Assembly: GCF_001646655.1 (NCBI RefSeq)
Contig: NZ_LPZN01000006.1
Span: 1 to 64,000 of the forward strand
Reading direction: 5' to 3'
DNA from: Rhodococcus gordoniae
GTDB lineage: Bacteria; Actinomycetota; Actinomycetes; Mycobacteriales; Mycobacteriaceae
Length of the DNA: 64,000 bases
Position 1 is the first letter of the stretch, and the number at the start of each line of letters is the position of its first letter. The position numbers were made by a program, and so were the translations under genes. Shown in pieces: positions 1 through 10,300 of the stretch. Below the pieces are notes generated by a model. The model did not search any database. It was not told the origin of the DNA and saw only the letters and a program-made list of their open reading frames with translations.

Positions 1-1
1 G

Positions 2-874
2 CTCGCCGAGCGGGTCGTCGCGCTCGGCCGCGACGACCTGCGGGTCCGGGGCTACGGCACGGCCGACGTCATCGGCACCGAGGGCGACCACCGCGGCGTT
101 CCTGTCGGCGTGCGTCTCCTCGGCTGGGAGGCCAAGGACGTGGGTGGGGTCGCCGAACTCCACCTCGCGGGTGAGGATTCGCCGCGGACGGTGCGACTGT
201 CGGTCCCCGGCCGGCACATGGCGTTGAACGCTCTGGCCGCGCTGCTCGCCGCGCTCGAGGCCGGGGCGCAGGTCGACGAGGCGCTCGAGGGACTGGCCGG
301 TTTCGGCGGAGTGCACCGGCGATTCCAGTACACCGGCCGCGAACACGGCGTGCGGGTGTTCGACGACTACGCCCACCATCCCACCGAGGTCCGGGCTGTC
401 CTGGCGGCCGCGGCCGAACTCGTCGCGGGGGAGCCGCTGCGCTACACCGAGACCGGCACCGAACGGCCCCGGGTGATCGTCGTGTTCCAGCCGCACCTCT
501 ATTCGCGCACCGAGGCGTTCGCCACCGAGTTCGGCGCGGCTCTCGACCTCGCCGACGAGGTCGTCGTGCTCGACGTCTACGGCGCCCGGGAGGAACCGAT
601 CCCCGGTGTGAGCGGTGCGCTGGTCGCCCGGGCGGTGAGCAGGCCGGTGCACTACCAGCCGAACCTGTCTGCGGTTCCCCGGCAGGTCGCGCGTCTGACC
701 AGGCCCGGAGATGTCGTGATCACGATGGGCGCGGGTGACGTCACGATGCTCGGCAGGCAGATCCTCGACGCACTCCACAGCAAACCGGGGCGCTACCGTC
801 CGGCCGGGTCCTCACCCGAGCCCGGCGGATTCCGTGCTGCCGGTGGCTCCGGACCGGAGCCGATCGACCCGTGA
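2..874 (+). CDS. murC: UDP-N-acetylmuramate--L-alanine ligase, C-terminal part (truncated by window edge)
   Basis: MurC adds L-alanine to UDP-MurNAc in the cytoplasm, the first peptide step of peptidoglycan precursor synthesis. About 290 residues are visible; the N-terminus and the ATP P-loop lie before the window. The end of the central domain leads into the Mur ligase C-terminal domain, and the family motif [10 protein letters not shown] is clear near residue 121. The frame is open from base 2. The stop overlaps the ftsQ GTG start by 4 nt (GTGA), so translation is probably coupled within the dcw cluster. The C-terminal tail after about residue 265 is Pro/Gly-rich and not conserved. Position next to ftsQ and ftsZ supports MurC over other Mur ligases. 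Confidence 0.95.
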   Translation, partial: LAERVVALGRDDLRVRGYGTADVIGTEGDHRGVPVGVRLLGWEAKDVGGVAELHLAGEDSPRTVRLSVPGRHMALNALAALLAALEAGAQVDEALEGLAGFGGVHRRFQYTGREHGVRVFDDYAHHPTEVRAVLAAAAELVAGEPLRYTETGTERPRVIVVFQPHLYSRTEAFATEFGAALDLADEVVVLDVYGAREEPIPGVSGALVARAVSRPVHYQPNLSAVPRQVARLTRPGDVVITMGAGDVTMLGRQILDALHSKPGRYRPAGSSPEPGGFRAAGGSGPEPIDP

Positions 875-1644
875 CGCCCGCCGCCGTCTCGTCACGTGCA
901 CGTCGTGGGCGACCGTCACGAGAGCCTCGTGAACCCGGGGGGCCCAGGGAACGCGGCACCGCCCGCCGCCCGTCGGGCCGGTCGGTGCGGTTGCGGACCG
1001 TGCTCGTCGGGGCAGGGATCGTCGTGGTGCTCCTCGGGGCGATCGCGGTGGCCTGGTTGTCGCCGTTGCTGTCCGTGCGGTCGATCGAGGTGACGGGGAT
1101 CGAGGTCGTCACCTACGACGAAGTGGTCGACGCGCTCGAGGTGGCCGAGGGCACACCGCTGCTGCGGGTCGACACGGCAGCGGCGGCGCAGCGTGTCGCG
1201 ACGATTCCCCGCGCGGCTTCGGTCCGGGTGCAGCGGGTGTATCCCTCCTCTGTGCGTGTGACGGTCACGGAACGGGAGGCGATGGTCTTCTTCGACGCAC
1301 CCGACGGCACCCATTCGGTAGACATCGAGGGGGTCGACTTCGCGGTCGAGCCACCACCGATGTTCACCCCGCGACTGGTGACGCCCTCGCCCGGCACGGG
1401 TGATCCCACGACCCGCGCTGCCGTGGAGGTGCTCGACATGCTGCCGCCCGAGCTGCGCGTCCAGGTCGAGACGATCGAAGCGCCGACGGCATCCGACATC
1501 TCGCTCGTGCTCACCGACGGGCGTGTCGTGGTGTGGGGTGGAGTCGATCGTTCGGACCGGAAGGCGGCGGTCGTCGGTCCGCTGCTGACACAGCCGGGGG
1601 AGCGATTCGACGTGGCGAGTCCCGACCTGCCGACGGTGAGGTGA
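871..1644 (+). CDS. ftsQ: Cell division protein FtsQ
   Basis: A divisome component that bridges early and late division proteins. The 257-residue protein has a basic Arg/Pro-rich cytoplasmic N-terminus (about 1-45), one membrane helix (about 46-68, [17 protein letters not shown]) and then a POTRA domain beginning near [10 protein letters not shown]. An extracytoplasmic FtsQ beta domain follows. The GTG start at 871 overlaps the murC stop. This is the usual bitopic type II topology and a normal length. ftsZ follows after 256 nt, which hold the ftsZ promoter region. Confidence 0.93.
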   Translation: MTPAAVSSRARRGRPSREPREPGGPRERGTARRPSGRSVRLRTVLVGAGIVVVLLGAIAVAWLSPLLSVRSIEVTGIEVVTYDEVVDALEVAEGTPLLRVDTAAAAQRVATIPRAASVRVQRVYPSSVRVTVTEREAMVFFDAPDGTHSVDIEGVDFAVEPPPMFTPRLVTPSPGTGDPTTRAAVEVLDMLPPELRVQVETIEAPTASDISLVLTDGRVVVWGGVDRSDRKAAVVGPLLTQPGERFDVASPDLPTVR

Positions 1645-1732
1645 GGGATCGGTGAAATTCGTGCGGCGTGTCCGGCGCGTCTGCTGGCTAATCCCGGTAC
1701 CCGTGCCATAGCGTTTCGGACAGCCGCGTTAC

Positions 1733-1765
1733 TTGACATAACCTTCAAGCTGTGGTTGAGGGTTT
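1733..1765 (+). promoter_or_regulatory. Likely ftsZ promoter region
   Basis: TTGACA at 1733-1738 is a perfect sigma-A type -35 hexamer in the ftsQ-ftsZ gap. It is followed by TAACC and a TTGAGGGTT stretch. No good -10 is obvious at 16-18 nt, so the exact start site is uncertain. The position, about 140 nt upstream of the ftsZ start, implies a long 5' leader. Confidence 0.45.
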
Positions 1766-1833
1766 GTCGAGGCGACGTGCTGCAAGGCCGTCCGACAGAC
1801 GGACGCGACCGACATGAGCCAGACCCCGACCCA

Positions 1834-1884
1834 GCACCACCCAGACCCGAGCACCACCCGGAAGCATGCACCACCCGGAACTTC
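1834..1884 (+). repeat. Three 17-nt tandem repeats in the ftsZ leader
   Basis: GCACCACCC occurs at 1834, 1851 and 1868, exactly 17 nt apart. Each copy is followed by a diverged 8-nt tail; copies two and three share GCACCACCCGGAA. The period is not a multiple of three, so this is not a protein repeat. It ends at the ftsZ ribosome binding site (AGGAAGG, 1885-1891). Confidence 0.75.
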
Positions 1885-1900
1885 AGGAAGGCGAGAGCAC

Positions 1901-3142
1901 ATGACGCCCCCGCACAACTACCTCGCCGTAATCAAGGTCGTCGGTATCGGCGGTGGCGGCGTGAACGCGGTCAACCGCATGATCGAGCAGGGACTCAAGG
2001 GAGTCGAGTTCATTGCCGTCAACACCGACGCGCAGGCGCTGCTCATGTCGGATGCCGACGTCAAGCTCGACGTCGGTCGCGAATTGACCCGCGGACTCGG
2101 CGCCGGCGCAGACCCGGAGGTCGGCCGCAAGGCCGCCGAAGACCACAAGGACGAGATCGAAGAGGTGCTCAAGGGCGCCGACATGGTCTTCGTGACGGCC
2201 GGCGAGGGCGGTGGAACCGGTACCGGCGGTGCACCCGTCGTCGCGAGCATCGCCCGCAAGCTCGGCGCGCTCACCGTCGGTGTCGTCACGCGCCCGTTCT
2301 CGTTCGAAGGCAAGCGCCGCGGCAGCCAGGCAGACACCGGAATCCAGACGCTGCGCGAATCCTGCGACACGCTCATCGTCATCCCCAACGACCGGCTCCT
2401 GCAGCTCGGCGACGCCGCCGTCAGCCTCATGGACGCCTTCCGTTCCGCCGACGAGGTGCTCCTCAACGGTGTGCAGGGCATCACCGACCTGATCACCACC
2501 CCGGGTCTGATCAACGTCGACTTCGCCGACGTCAAGGGCGTCATGTCGGGCGCCGGCTCGGCGTTGATGGGCATCGGCTCGTCGCGCGGTGAGGGACGTG
2601 CCATCAAGGCCGCCGAGGCGGCGATCAATTCGCCGCTGCTCGAGGCGTCGATGGAAGGTGCGCGCGGCGTGCTGCTGTCGATCGCCGGCGGATCCGATCT
2701 CGGTCTGTTCGAGATCAACGAGGCCGCCTCGCTCGTGCAGGAGGCCGCACACATCGACGCCAACATCATCTTCGGCACGGTCATCGACGACTCGCTCGGC
2801 GACGAGGTCCGAGTGACCGTCATCGCTGCCGGGTTCGAGGGCGGAACCCCCGCTCGCCGTCCGGTCGAGGTGGGTCAGCAGCAGCCGGGCCAGTCGCAGC
2901 AGCAGCAGCCGCAGCAGTCGCCGCAGCAGCAACAGTCGTCCGGCCGTCCCGGTGCGATCGGTGTCGCCCGCGCCGGTGAACTCGGCCGCCCGGAGCGCGA
3001 GCCGGTCGAGCCGGCTCCCGTGCGGGACCCGGCGCCCGTTGCCGGCCAGCCTCCGGCAGGAGGGGGCAACGCACCCCGCAGCGTGGACATCGACGACGAC
3101 GGTGACGACGACGTCGACGTGCCGATCTTCATGCGCCGTTGA
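1901..3142 (+). CDS. ftsZ: Cell division protein FtsZ
   Basis: The tubulin-like GTPase that polymerises into the cytokinetic ring. The 413-residue protein begins at ATG 1901, preceded by AGGAAGG. An in-frame upstream ATG at 1814 would add a tail foreign to the family. The nucleotide-binding signature GGGTGTG is at about residues 103-109, and the T7 loop lies around NVDFADVKG. The C-terminal linker is strikingly glutamine-rich (about residues 325-347). The conserved C-terminal peptide with PIFMRR, which binds partners such as SepF and FtsW, closes the protein. The downstream genes pgeF, yggS and sepF are tightly packed and probably co-transcribed. Confidence 0.97.
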   Translation: MTPPHNYLAVIKVVGIGGGGVNAVNRMIEQGLKGVEFIAVNTDAQALLMSDADVKLDVGRELTRGLGAGADPEVGRKAAEDHKDEIEEVLKGADMVFVTAGEGGGTGTGGAPVVASIARKLGALTVGVVTRPFSFEGKRRGSQADTGIQTLRESCDTLIVIPNDRLLQLGDAAVSLMDAFRSADEVLLNGVQGITDLITTPGLINVDFADVKGVMSGAGSALMGIGSSRGEGRAIKAAEAAINSPLLEASMEGARGVLLSIAGGSDLGLFEINEAASLVQEAAHIDANIIFGTVIDDSLGDEVRVTVIAAGFEGGTPARRPVEVGQQQPGQSQQQQPQQSPQQQQSSGRPGAIGVARAGELGRPEREPVEPAPVRDPAPVAGQPPAGGGNAPRSVDIDDDGDDDVDVPIFMRR

Positions 3143-3885
3143 CGGCTCCGCATCGCCTGCTGCGCGCGCGCCGGGTCGTGACCACACGGGCCGGTGGGGT
3201 GTCCGCAGCTCCGTACGACAGTTTCAACCTCGCCGACCACGTCGGTGACGATCCGGCCGCGGTCGACGCCAACCGGCGGCGACTCGCGTCCGTCATCGGG
3301 CTGCCGCCCGAACGCTTCGTCTGGATGGAACAGATCCACAGCCGCAACGTCACCGTGGTCGACGGCCCGGTGACGGGTCCGGTTCCTGCCACCGATGCGC
3401 TCGTCACGCGCGAGACCGGGCTCGCGCTCGCGACCCTCAGTGCCGACTGCGTGTCGATCCTGCTGTCCGACGAGGCCGCCGGGGTGATCGCTGCCGTGCA
3501 CGCCGGTCGTGTCGGTGCGCGCATCGGAATCCTTCCCCGGGTCCTCGACGTCATGGTCGACCTCGGGGCCCGCCCCGAGCACATCGGCGCATTGCTCGGA
3601 CCGGCGGCGAGCGGACGGAACTACGAGGTGCCCGCGGCCATGAGAGCCGACGTCGAGGCCCACCTGCCGGGCAGCGCGACCCGCACGAGTCGCGGAACAC
3701 CCGGTCTCGATCTGCGTGCCGGTCTGCGCCGGCAGCTCGCCGAGCACGGTGTGACGGCCGTGGTCGAGGATCCGCGGTGCACGATCGAGGACACCGCTCT
3801 GTTCAGTCACCGGCGTTCGGCACCCACCGGCAGGTTCGCCTCGGTCGTCTGGCTCGAGGAGGCACGCGAGGAGGGGACGGCGTGA
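3139..3885 (+). CDS. pgeF: PgeF/YlmD/YfiH-family (laccase-domain) protein
   Basis: Homologues act on purine nucleosides or remove wrongly incorporated amino acids from peptidoglycan precursors (PgeF); older annotations call them multicopper polyphenol oxidases. The 248-residue protein has the zinc-site triad contexts MEQIHS, SADC and AAVHAG. The usual Trp in the AGWRG motif is absent (AGRVG here). [13 protein letters not shown] matches the family C-terminal half. The likely start is the rare TTG at 3139, which overlaps the ftsZ stop (TTGA). It overlaps the next gene by 4 nt, as in the standard actinobacterial ftsZ-pgeF-yggS-sepF order. Confidence 0.85.
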   Translation: MTAPHRLLRARRVVTTRAGGVSAAPYDSFNLADHVGDDPAAVDANRRRLASVIGLPPERFVWMEQIHSRNVTVVDGPVTGPVPATDALVTRETGLALATLSADCVSILLSDEAAGVIAAVHAGRVGARIGILPRVLDVMVDLGARPEHIGALLGPAASGRNYEVPAAMRADVEAHLPGSATRTSRGTPGLDLRAGLRRQLAEHGVTAVVEDPRCTIEDTALFSHRRSAPTGRFASVVWLEEAREEGTA

Positions 3886-4616
3886 GCGTTCCGGCCTCCG
3901 GGGACAGGCGCCGCGAACTCGCCGGACGTCTCGCCGCCGTCCGCGAGCGACTGGACGCCGCGGCCCGCGCGGCCGGTCGGGATCCGTCGGAGGTCGCACT
4001 GCTCACCGTCACCAAGTTCTTTCCCGCCTCGGACGCCGTGCTCCTCCACGAGCTGGGATGTGACCGCTTCGGCGAATCACGTGAGCAGGAGGCGAGTGCG
4101 AAGATCGCCGAGTTCCGGGCGAGCGTGGCCGAGCCGGTCGAGTGGCACATGATCGGGCGGGTGCAGCGCAACAAGGCTCGTGCGGTCTCCCGCTGGGCGC
4201 ACACGGTGCACTCGGTCGACAGTCTCCGTCTCGTGCACGCCTTCGAGAAGGGTGTGCGGGCGGCGCTCGACGATGGTGAACGCGAGGCCCCGCTGCGAGC
4301 CCTGCTGCAGGTCAGCCTCGACGGAGACCGAGAGCGGGGCGGCGTGGTGGCCGAGGATCTTCCGGCCCTCGCGGACGCGGTCGGCGCGTCCGAGGTGCTC
4401 GAACTCGGAGGCCTGATGGGTGTCCCACCGCTCGGGTGGGAGCCCGAGCGCGCGTTCGAGCAGCTGCACGGCCTGCATGCACGCCTGCTGGAGGATCACC
4501 CCGCGGCCGTGGAGTTGTCCGCAGGGATGTCAGGTGACCTCGAACACGCGGTTCGGTGGGGTTCGACGTGCGTGCGTGTCGGAACGGCGGTCTTGGGGTA
4601 TCGACCGTTAGCCTGA
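3882..4616 (+). CDS. YggS-family pyridoxal phosphate homeostasis protein
   Basis: A PLP-binding protein of the YggS/PROSC family (PLPBP), a fold-type III barrel without known catalytic activity that balances free PLP. The 244-residue protein starts at GTG 3882, overlapping the pgeF stop. The PLP lysine is in [10 protein letters not shown]. The family motif [13 protein letters not shown] and the C-terminal [11 protein letters not shown] with GSTCVRVG (phosphate cup) are intact. It lies between pgeF and sepF in a conserved division-cluster position. Confidence 0.92.
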   Translation: MSVPASGDRRRELAGRLAAVRERLDAAARAAGRDPSEVALLTVTKFFPASDAVLLHELGCDRFGESREQEASAKIAEFRASVAEPVEWHMIGRVQRNKARAVSRWAHTVHSVDSLRLVHAFEKGVRAALDDGEREAPLRALLQVSLDGDRERGGVVAEDLPALADAVGASEVLELGGLMGVPPLGWEPERAFEQLHGLHARLLEDHPAAVELSAGMSGDLEHAVRWGSTCVRVGTAVLGYRPLA

Positions 4617-4648
4617 ATGACATCCGCCGCGCGAGGGAAAGGCGATCG

Positions 4649-5311
4649 ATGAGCACACTCCACAAGTTCAAGGCGTACTTCGGGATGGTGCCGCTCGAGG
4701 ATTACGAGGACGAATACCTCGACGATCCGGCGAGCGGCCGTCGCGACCGCGATCGGGACTACGGCGACGCGCCCTACGGCGGCTACGCGCCGTCGCACCG
4801 CGACGAGTACGCCCCGTCGCATCGCGAGGAACCGGTCCGCGAGTTCGAACACGACGAATTCGACCGGTACGAGCCGGCACCCCGCCCGCGGGTCGAGCCC
4901 ATCACGGCCCGCAGCGCCCGCCCGGCGCCCGCCCCGGCCCGTGCTGTCGCCGGGCGTGCATCCCTGGGTGCCGAGAGCCGGCTCGAGCGCGCCGAACCCC
5001 GGCGTGGCGCGCTCTTCGACGAGGGAGGTCCGTTGTCCAAGATCACCACGTTGCGCCCCCGCGACTACAGCGAGGCGCGAACGATCGGTGAGCGTTTCCG
5101 CGACGGGACGCCGGTCATCATGGACCTCGTCGAAATGAGCAACGCCGACGCCAAGCGTCTCGTCGACTTCGCGGCCGGACTCGCGTTCGCGCTGCGCGGC
5201 TCGTTCGACAAGGTGGCCACCAAGGTCTTCCTGCTCTCGCCCGCCGACATCGACGTCTCCGCGGAGGAGCGGCGGCGCATCGCCGAGACGGGCTTCTACA
5301 ACCAGCAGTAG
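4649..5311 (+). CDS. sepF: Cell division protein SepF
   Basis: A membrane-associated FtsZ anchor and early divisome factor. The 220-residue protein starts at ATG 4649, with a purine-rich site (AGGGAAAGG) upstream. The N-terminal amphipathic stretch [18 protein letters not shown] is the membrane-binding helix. A long acidic, Arg- and Pro-rich linker follows (about 20-120). The C-terminal SepF domain begins around [20 protein letters not shown] and contains the family motif [19 protein letters not shown]. In actinobacteria SepF does the anchoring job of FtsA/ZipA, which fits the absence of ftsA here. Confidence 0.95.
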   Translation: MSTLHKFKAYFGMVPLEDYEDEYLDDPASGRRDRDRDYGDAPYGGYAPSHRDEYAPSHREEPVREFEHDEFDRYEPAPRPRVEPITARSARPAPAPARAVAGRASLGAESRLERAEPRRGALFDEGGPLSKITTLRPRDYSEARTIGERFRDGTPVIMDLVEMSNADAKRLVDFAAGLAFALRGSFDKVATKVFLLSPADIDVSAEERRRIAETGFYNQQ

Positions 5312-5386
5312 TCGACGCGCGATGCGCGGGCGCGTACGGCGCGCCCGGCGTCGCACGCCCGTCGCCGTCCCTCGAGTGTCCCGACA

Positions 5387-5432
5387 CGCCCGGCCATGAT
5401 GCAGATCACTGCAGGCCGGGCGTTTCGGTTTT
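5387..5432 (+). terminator. Strong intrinsic terminator between sepF and yggT
   Basis: CGCCCGGCC (5387-5395) pairs with GGCCGGGCG (5414-5422). An inner stem TGCAG/CTGCA (5400-5404/5409-5413) lies inside, and TTTCGGTTTT follows. A second GC hairpin (CGGGCGCG/CGCGCCCG, 5327-5347) lies just upstream. Together they should end transcription after sepF. Confidence 0.75.
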
Positions 5433-5465
5433 GATCGACCCGTCCTCGTCGGGCATTGTGGGCAG

Positions 5466-5756
5466 GTGGCCGTTTTCGAGGTGCTGTGGTTCCTGCTGTT
5501 CATCTTCTGGCTTCTGCTGATCGGACGGATCATCGTCGAGTTCATCAGAACCTTCGCGCGGGAGTGGAAGCCGTCCGGCTTCGTCGTCGTCGTCCTCGAA
5601 GCGATCTTCACGGTCACGGACCCGCCGGTGAAGTTGCTGCGGAGGTTGATTCCTCCGCTCAATCTCGGTGGTGTACGGCTCGATCTGTCCATCATGGTCT
5701 TGCTGTTCATCGTGTATTTCCTCATGGCATTCCTGCCCAGGGGCGGAGCAGCATGA
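5466..5756 (+). CDS. YggT-family small membrane protein
   Basis: A 96-residue integral membrane protein of the YggT family, conserved next to sepF and divIVA in Gram-positives and linked to division or envelope processes. Its exact role is unknown. Two hydrophobic segments (about 3-24 and 74-92) flank an amphipathic loop with the family-type DPPVKLLRRLIPP. It starts with GTG at 5466. A strong terminator lies just before the gene, so it may have its own promoter close to the start. Confidence 0.88.
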   Translation: MAVFEVLWFLLFIFWLLLIGRIIVEFIRTFAREWKPSGFVVVVLEAIFTVTDPPVKLLRRLIPPLNLGGVRLDLSIMVLLFIVYFLMAFLPRGGAA

Positions 5757-5831
5757 CGCCCCCGCCCGGCGTCGTGCCGGGCAGTCCCGGAGCTGCCGTG
5801 TGCCACAATGGAGTGCCATATACAGTGGGTT

Positions 5832-5860
5832 TTGATACGCGTAACGCACTGTCGATTACT
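5832..5860 (+). promoter_or_regulatory. Putative wag31 promoter
   Basis: TTGATA (5832-5837) and GATTAC (about 5854-5859), separated by 16 nt, resemble a sigma-A promoter about 45 nt upstream of the wag31 ATG. The assignment is by inspection only. Confidence 0.4.
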
Positions 5861-5907
5861 CAGAACGCCTGCTTGACCGCTTACTCGACGCGTGAAGGGA
5901 TCCTTCC

Positions 5908-6753
5908 ATGCCGCTGACACCAGCTGATGTGCACAATGTCGCGTTCAGCAAGCCTCCGATCGGGAAGCGTGGTTACAACGAGGACGAGGTCGACGCCTTC
6001 CTCGATCTCGTCGAGCAGGAGCTGACGAATCTCATCGAGGAGAACGCCGACCTGCGTCAGCGGGTGGCCGAACTCGACCAGGAGCTCGCCGAGGCCAAGA
6101 AGGCGCCGCGCACCGCGTCGTCGTCCGCGCCGGCGGCCCCGTCCAAACCGGAACCCGCACGCGTGGTGGAGACGCCCAAGCCGGAGCCCGCTCCGGCGCC
6201 GGCCCCCGCTCCGGTCGCCGCGGCACCGTCGAGCGGCGACGCGAGCATGCAGGCCGCCAAGGTCCTCGGACTCGCCCAGGAGATGGCCGACCGGCTCACC
6301 GGCGATGCCAAGGCCGAGGCCGAGGAGCTCGTCCGCAACGCCCGGACGAATTCCGAGCAGCTCGTCTCCGATGCCCGCACCCGCAGCGAGGCGATGATCG
6401 CCGACGCGCGGCAGAAGTCCGACGCGATGCTCGCCGACGCGCGCACCCGCTCCGAGACGCAGCTGCGTCAGGCCAAGGAGAAGTCCGACGCCCTGCAGGC
6501 CGACGCCGAGAAGAAGCACACCGAGATCATGGCGACCATCAACCAGCAGCGTTCCGTGCTGGAGGGTCGTATCGAGCAGCTCAAGACGTTCGAGCGCGAG
6601 TACCGGGTCCGTCTGAAGTCCTACCTCGAATCGCAGCTCGAAGAGCTCGAGCAGCGTGGTTCGGCCGTTCCGGTGGACGGCGGACAGGAAGCGTTCAACC
6701 AGTCCAACTCGTCGTCGTTCGGGTCGTCGTCCTTCGCGAAGGGCAACAGCTGA
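5908..6753 (+). CDS. wag31: Polar growth scaffold Wag31/DivIVA
   Basis: DivIVA-type coiled-coil protein that marks poles and septa and directs apical cell wall growth in Mycobacteriales. The 281-residue protein has the N-terminal DivIVA domain ([20 protein letters not shown], with [13 protein letters not shown]) that binds curved membrane. A Pro/Ala-rich linker follows (about 70-110). A long coiled coil (about 112-250) contains repeated [20 protein letters not shown]-type units. A Ser-rich tail ends SSSFAKGNS. In mycobacteria a linker Thr is phosphorylated by PknA/B, and this linker also contains Thr and Ser. It closes the division cluster. Confidence 0.96.
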   Translation: MPLTPADVHNVAFSKPPIGKRGYNEDEVDAFLDLVEQELTNLIEENADLRQRVAELDQELAEAKKAPRTASSSAPAAPSKPEPARVVETPKPEPAPAPAPAPVAAAPSSGDASMQAAKVLGLAQEMADRLTGDAKAEAEELVRNARTNSEQLVSDARTRSEAMIADARQKSDAMLADARTRSETQLRQAKEKSDALQADAEKKHTEIMATINQQRSVLEGRIEQLKTFEREYRVRLKSYLESQLEELEQRGSAVPVDGGQEAFNQSNSSSFGSSSFAKGNS

Positions 6754-6817
6754 CCGACGGTCTCCCGGCCTGATGCTGTACGGCCCTGGTGCTGTACCTC
6801 GGTAGAGGAGGAGCGTC

Positions 6818-7078
6818 GTGCTCGTCGTCACGCTGGTACTCGCAGCTGTCGGATTCGGTCTCCTCGTGATCGCGTTGATGACCGGATCCGTGGTCTGGGC
6901 ATGGGGTTGTATCGCGGTGTGCGTCGTGGGAGCGGTGATCCTGCTCGCGAGCGCACTCGGCGGCCGGAGCTCGGCCGAAGGCGAGTGGGCCGATCCGCGG
7001 TCCGCCGGGCAGGCCGGACGTCGCGGCCGGCGCGCACCGCGGCAGCGTCCCGGCGACCGGAATTCGTCGGATCGCTGA
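6818..7078 (+). CDS. Small two-helix membrane protein of unknown function
   Basis: An 86-residue protein with a good ribosome binding site (GAGGAGG, 6805-6811) before GTG 6818. Two hydrophobic helices (about 2-21 and 26-46) are followed by a hydrophilic, strongly basic C-terminal tail rich in Arg, Gly and Gln (about 50-86). The topology suggests a cytoplasmic tail. It lies between wag31 and the ileS riboswitch. I do not recognise a named domain. The similar position of small membrane proteins beside wag31 in relatives hints at an envelope role, but nothing in the sequence proves it. Confidence 0.7.
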   Translation: MLVVTLVLAAVGFGLLVIALMTGSVVWAWGCIAVCVVGAVILLASALGGRSSAEGEWADPRSAGQAGRRGRRAPRQRPGDRNSSDR

Positions 7079-7085
7079 AGCGGCC

Positions 7086-7330
7086 TACAATATGCACCAT
7101 CGAGTGAAGCTCGATCCCGCGCATGCGGGGCGGCGTCGATCCGGCCATCACCGGGGAGCCTCCGGAAGAACGGCGACCGCCGCGGTCGCTCACTAGAACC
7201 GGACGGGTGGGCCCGTCACAGCCCGAACGAGTGGCCGTCCCCACGGGACGTGCAAGCGGGGTGGTACCGCGGTAGCCGTGCACGCGCACGGTGATCGTCC
7301 CCGTGCCGAGACGTATCCAGGCACGGAGGA
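7086..7330 (+). promoter_or_regulatory. Translational T-box riboswitch (isoleucine specifier) with promoter
   Basis: A -10 box TACAAT (7086-7091) is followed by a structured leader. A very short Stem I hairpin (CCGG/CCGG, 7141-7154) presents CCATCA in its loop, with the isoleucine specifier ATC at 7147-7149. The T-box sequence AAGCGGGGTGGTACCGCGG is at 7254-7272; TGGT (7262-7265) would bind the uncharged tRNA 3' end. CGTCCCC (7296-7302) can complete the antisequestrator. CCGTGCC (7301-7307) can instead pair with GGCACGG (7320-7326), hiding the ribosome binding site GGAGGA (7325-7330). The two pairings exclude each other, and there is no terminator. This is the known actinobacterial ileS arrangement. 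Confidence 0.92.
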
Positions 7331-7338
7331 GCCACGCT

Positions 7339-10300
7339 GTGACCGAGAACCACGCTGCACCGGATCCCACCGCAGCAACCGCCGGCGGTACTGCCGGATA
7401 TCCGCGCGTCGACTACGACCTGCCGCGCGATTCGGGCGTCGACTTCCCGGCGCTCGAAGAGCGCGTCCTCGCACAGTGGGCCACCGACGGCACCTTCGAG
7501 GCGTCCCTGCGCAATCGCGACGGCGCCGACGATTTCGTCTTCTACGACGGCCCGCCCTTCGCGAACGGCCTGCCGCACTACGGGCACCTGCTCACCGGCT
7601 ACGTCAAGGACGTCGTGCCGCGCTTCCAGACCATGCGCGGCAAGAAGGTCGACCGCCGCTTCGGCTGGGACTGTCACGGTCTGCCCGCCGAACTCGAAGC
7701 CGAGAAGCAGCTCGGCATCACCGACAAGTCGCAGATCGACTCGATGGGCCTCGCCGAGTTCAACGCGTACTGCAGGCAGTCGGTGCTGCGCTACACCGGT
7801 GAGTGGCGCGACTACGTCACCCGCCAGGCCCGGTGGGTCGACTTCGACAACGACTACAAGACACTCGACCTCGACTTCATGGAGTCGGTCATGTGGGCGT
7901 TCAAGTCGCTGTACGAGAAGGGCCTGATCTACCAGGGCTTCCGCGTGCTGCCCTACAGCTGGTACGAGCAGACGCCGCTGTCGAACCAGGAGACCCGCCT
8001 CGACGACGCATACAAGATGCGTCAGGACCCGGCGGTCACCGTCGACATGGTGCTGCGCGCCCCCGGCTCCGAACTCGACGGCGCGTGCGCGCTCATCTGG
8101 ACCACCACGCCCTGGACCCTGCCGTCGAACCTCGCGATCGCGGTACACCCCGAGATCGAGTATGTCGCGGTGCGCGGCGCCGACGCGAAGATCTACCTGC
8201 TCGCGCAGGACCGCCTCGGACATTACGCCCGCGAACTCGGCGAGGATCCCGAAGTCCTCGGCCGCTACCGCGGCGCCGACCTCGTCGGCCTCGCCTACGA
8301 GCCCCCCTTCGATTTCTTCACCGGGCGGGAGAACGCCCACCAGGTCATCGCCGCCGACTACGTCACCACCGAATCCGGTACCGGAATCGTCCACCTCGCA
8401 CCGGCCTTCGGTGAGGAGGACATGGAGTACTGCCAGCGCAACGGCATCGAGCTCGTGCAGCCGCTCGACCCGGGCGGCAAGTTCACCTCGATGGTCCCGC
8501 CGTACGAGGGCCTGCAGGTCTTCGACGCCAATCCGGTGATCATCAAGGACCTCAAGGCCGCCGGAAAGTTGTTGCGGCACGAGACCATCGAGCACTCCTA
8601 CCCGCACTCGTGGCGGTCGGGCCAGCCGCTGATCTACATGGCGGTGCCGTCGTGGTTCGTCGCCGTCACCCGCTTCCGCGACCGCATGGTCGAGCTCAAT
8701 CAGCAGATCACGTGGGTGCCCGAACACATCCGCGACGGTCAGTTCGGCAAGTGGCTCGAAGGTGCCCGCGACTGGAACATCAGCCGTAACCGGTACTGGG
8801 GCAGCCCGATCCCCGTGTGGGTGTCGGACGATCCGGAGTACCCGCGCGTCGACGTCTACGGTTCGCTCGACGAACTCGAACGCGACTTCGGCGTGCGGCC
8901 CACCGACCTGCACCGGCCGATGATCGACGAACTCACCCGGCCCAACCCCGACGACCCGACCGGCAAGTCGACGATGCGTCGTGTTCCCGAGGTGCTCGAC
9001 TGCTGGTTCGAGTCCGGTTCCATGCCGTTCGCCCAGGTGCACTACCCCTTCGAGAACCGCGACTGGTTCGACACGCACTATCCGGGCGACTTCATCGTCG
9101 AGTACAACGGGCAGACCCGTGGCTGGTTCTACACGCTGCACGTCCTCGCGACCGCGCTGTTCGACCGTCCCGCCTTCAAATGTGTTGCTGCCCATGGTAT
9201 CGTCCTCGGCGACGACGGTCTGAAGATGAGCAAGTCGAAGGGCAACTACCCCGACGTCAACGAGGTCTTCGCCCGCGACGGCTCCGATGCCATGCGGTGG
9301 TTCCTCATGTCGTCGCCGATCCTGCGCGGCGGCAACCTCGTCGTCACCGAACAGGGCATCCGCGAGGGCGTACGGCAGGCGCTGCTGCCGCTGTGGAACG
9401 CGTGGAGCTTCCTGCAGCTGTACGCGTCGAAGCCGGGCACCTGGCGGACCGATTCGCCGAACGTGCTCGACCGGTACATCCTCGCCAAGCTCGCGCAGAC
9501 CCGCGAGGTCATCACCGAGGCGCTCGAGACGGTCGACATCGCCGGTGCGTGCGACGAACTGCGCACCTTCTGCGACGCGCTGACCAACTGGTACGTGCGG
9601 CGCTCGCGGAACCGGTTCTGGGACGAGGACACCGACGCGATCGACACCCTCCACACGGTGCTCGAGGTCGTCACGCGCCTGGCCGCGCCGTTGCTGCCGA
9701 TGGCGTCCGAGGTGGTCTGGCGGGGTCTGACCGGGGGCCGGTCGGTGCATCTGACGGATTGGCCGGCCGCCGACGACCTGCCGTCGGATCCGGCGCTCGT
9801 CGCCGCGATGGACGAGGTGCGCGGTGTGTGCTCGACCGTGCTGTCGCTGCGCAAGGCGCAGAAGCTGCGCGTGCGGCTGCCGCTGCCGGAGGTCACGGTC
9901 GCAACCCCGGGATCTGCGCACCTCGATCCGTTCGTCGACCTCATCAAGGACGAGGTCAACGTCAAGCGGGTCGTGACGACCGACGACGTCGAGGCCCACG
10001 GCCGCTTCGAGGTGGTCGTCAACGCGCGTGCGGCCGGTCCGCGCCTCGGCAAGGACGTGCAGAAGGTCATCAAGGCCGTCAAGGCCGGAGACTGGTCGCA
10101 GGCGGAGGACGGTACGGTCACCGCCGCCGGCATCACACTGCTGTCCGAGGAGTACACCAGCCGCCTCGTCGCCGCCGAACCGGAATCCACGGCCGCACTG
10201 CCGGGCGGCAACGGGCTGGTGGTCCTCGACACGACGGTCACCGAGGAACTCGAGGCCGAGGGCTGGGCCAAGGACCGCATCCGCGAATTCCAGGACGCGC

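Noticed and set aside
1814-1900. Longer FtsZ start at ATG 1814
   Set aside because: Adds 29 residues absent from the family and crosses the 17-nt repeats; AGGAAGG marks ATG 1901.
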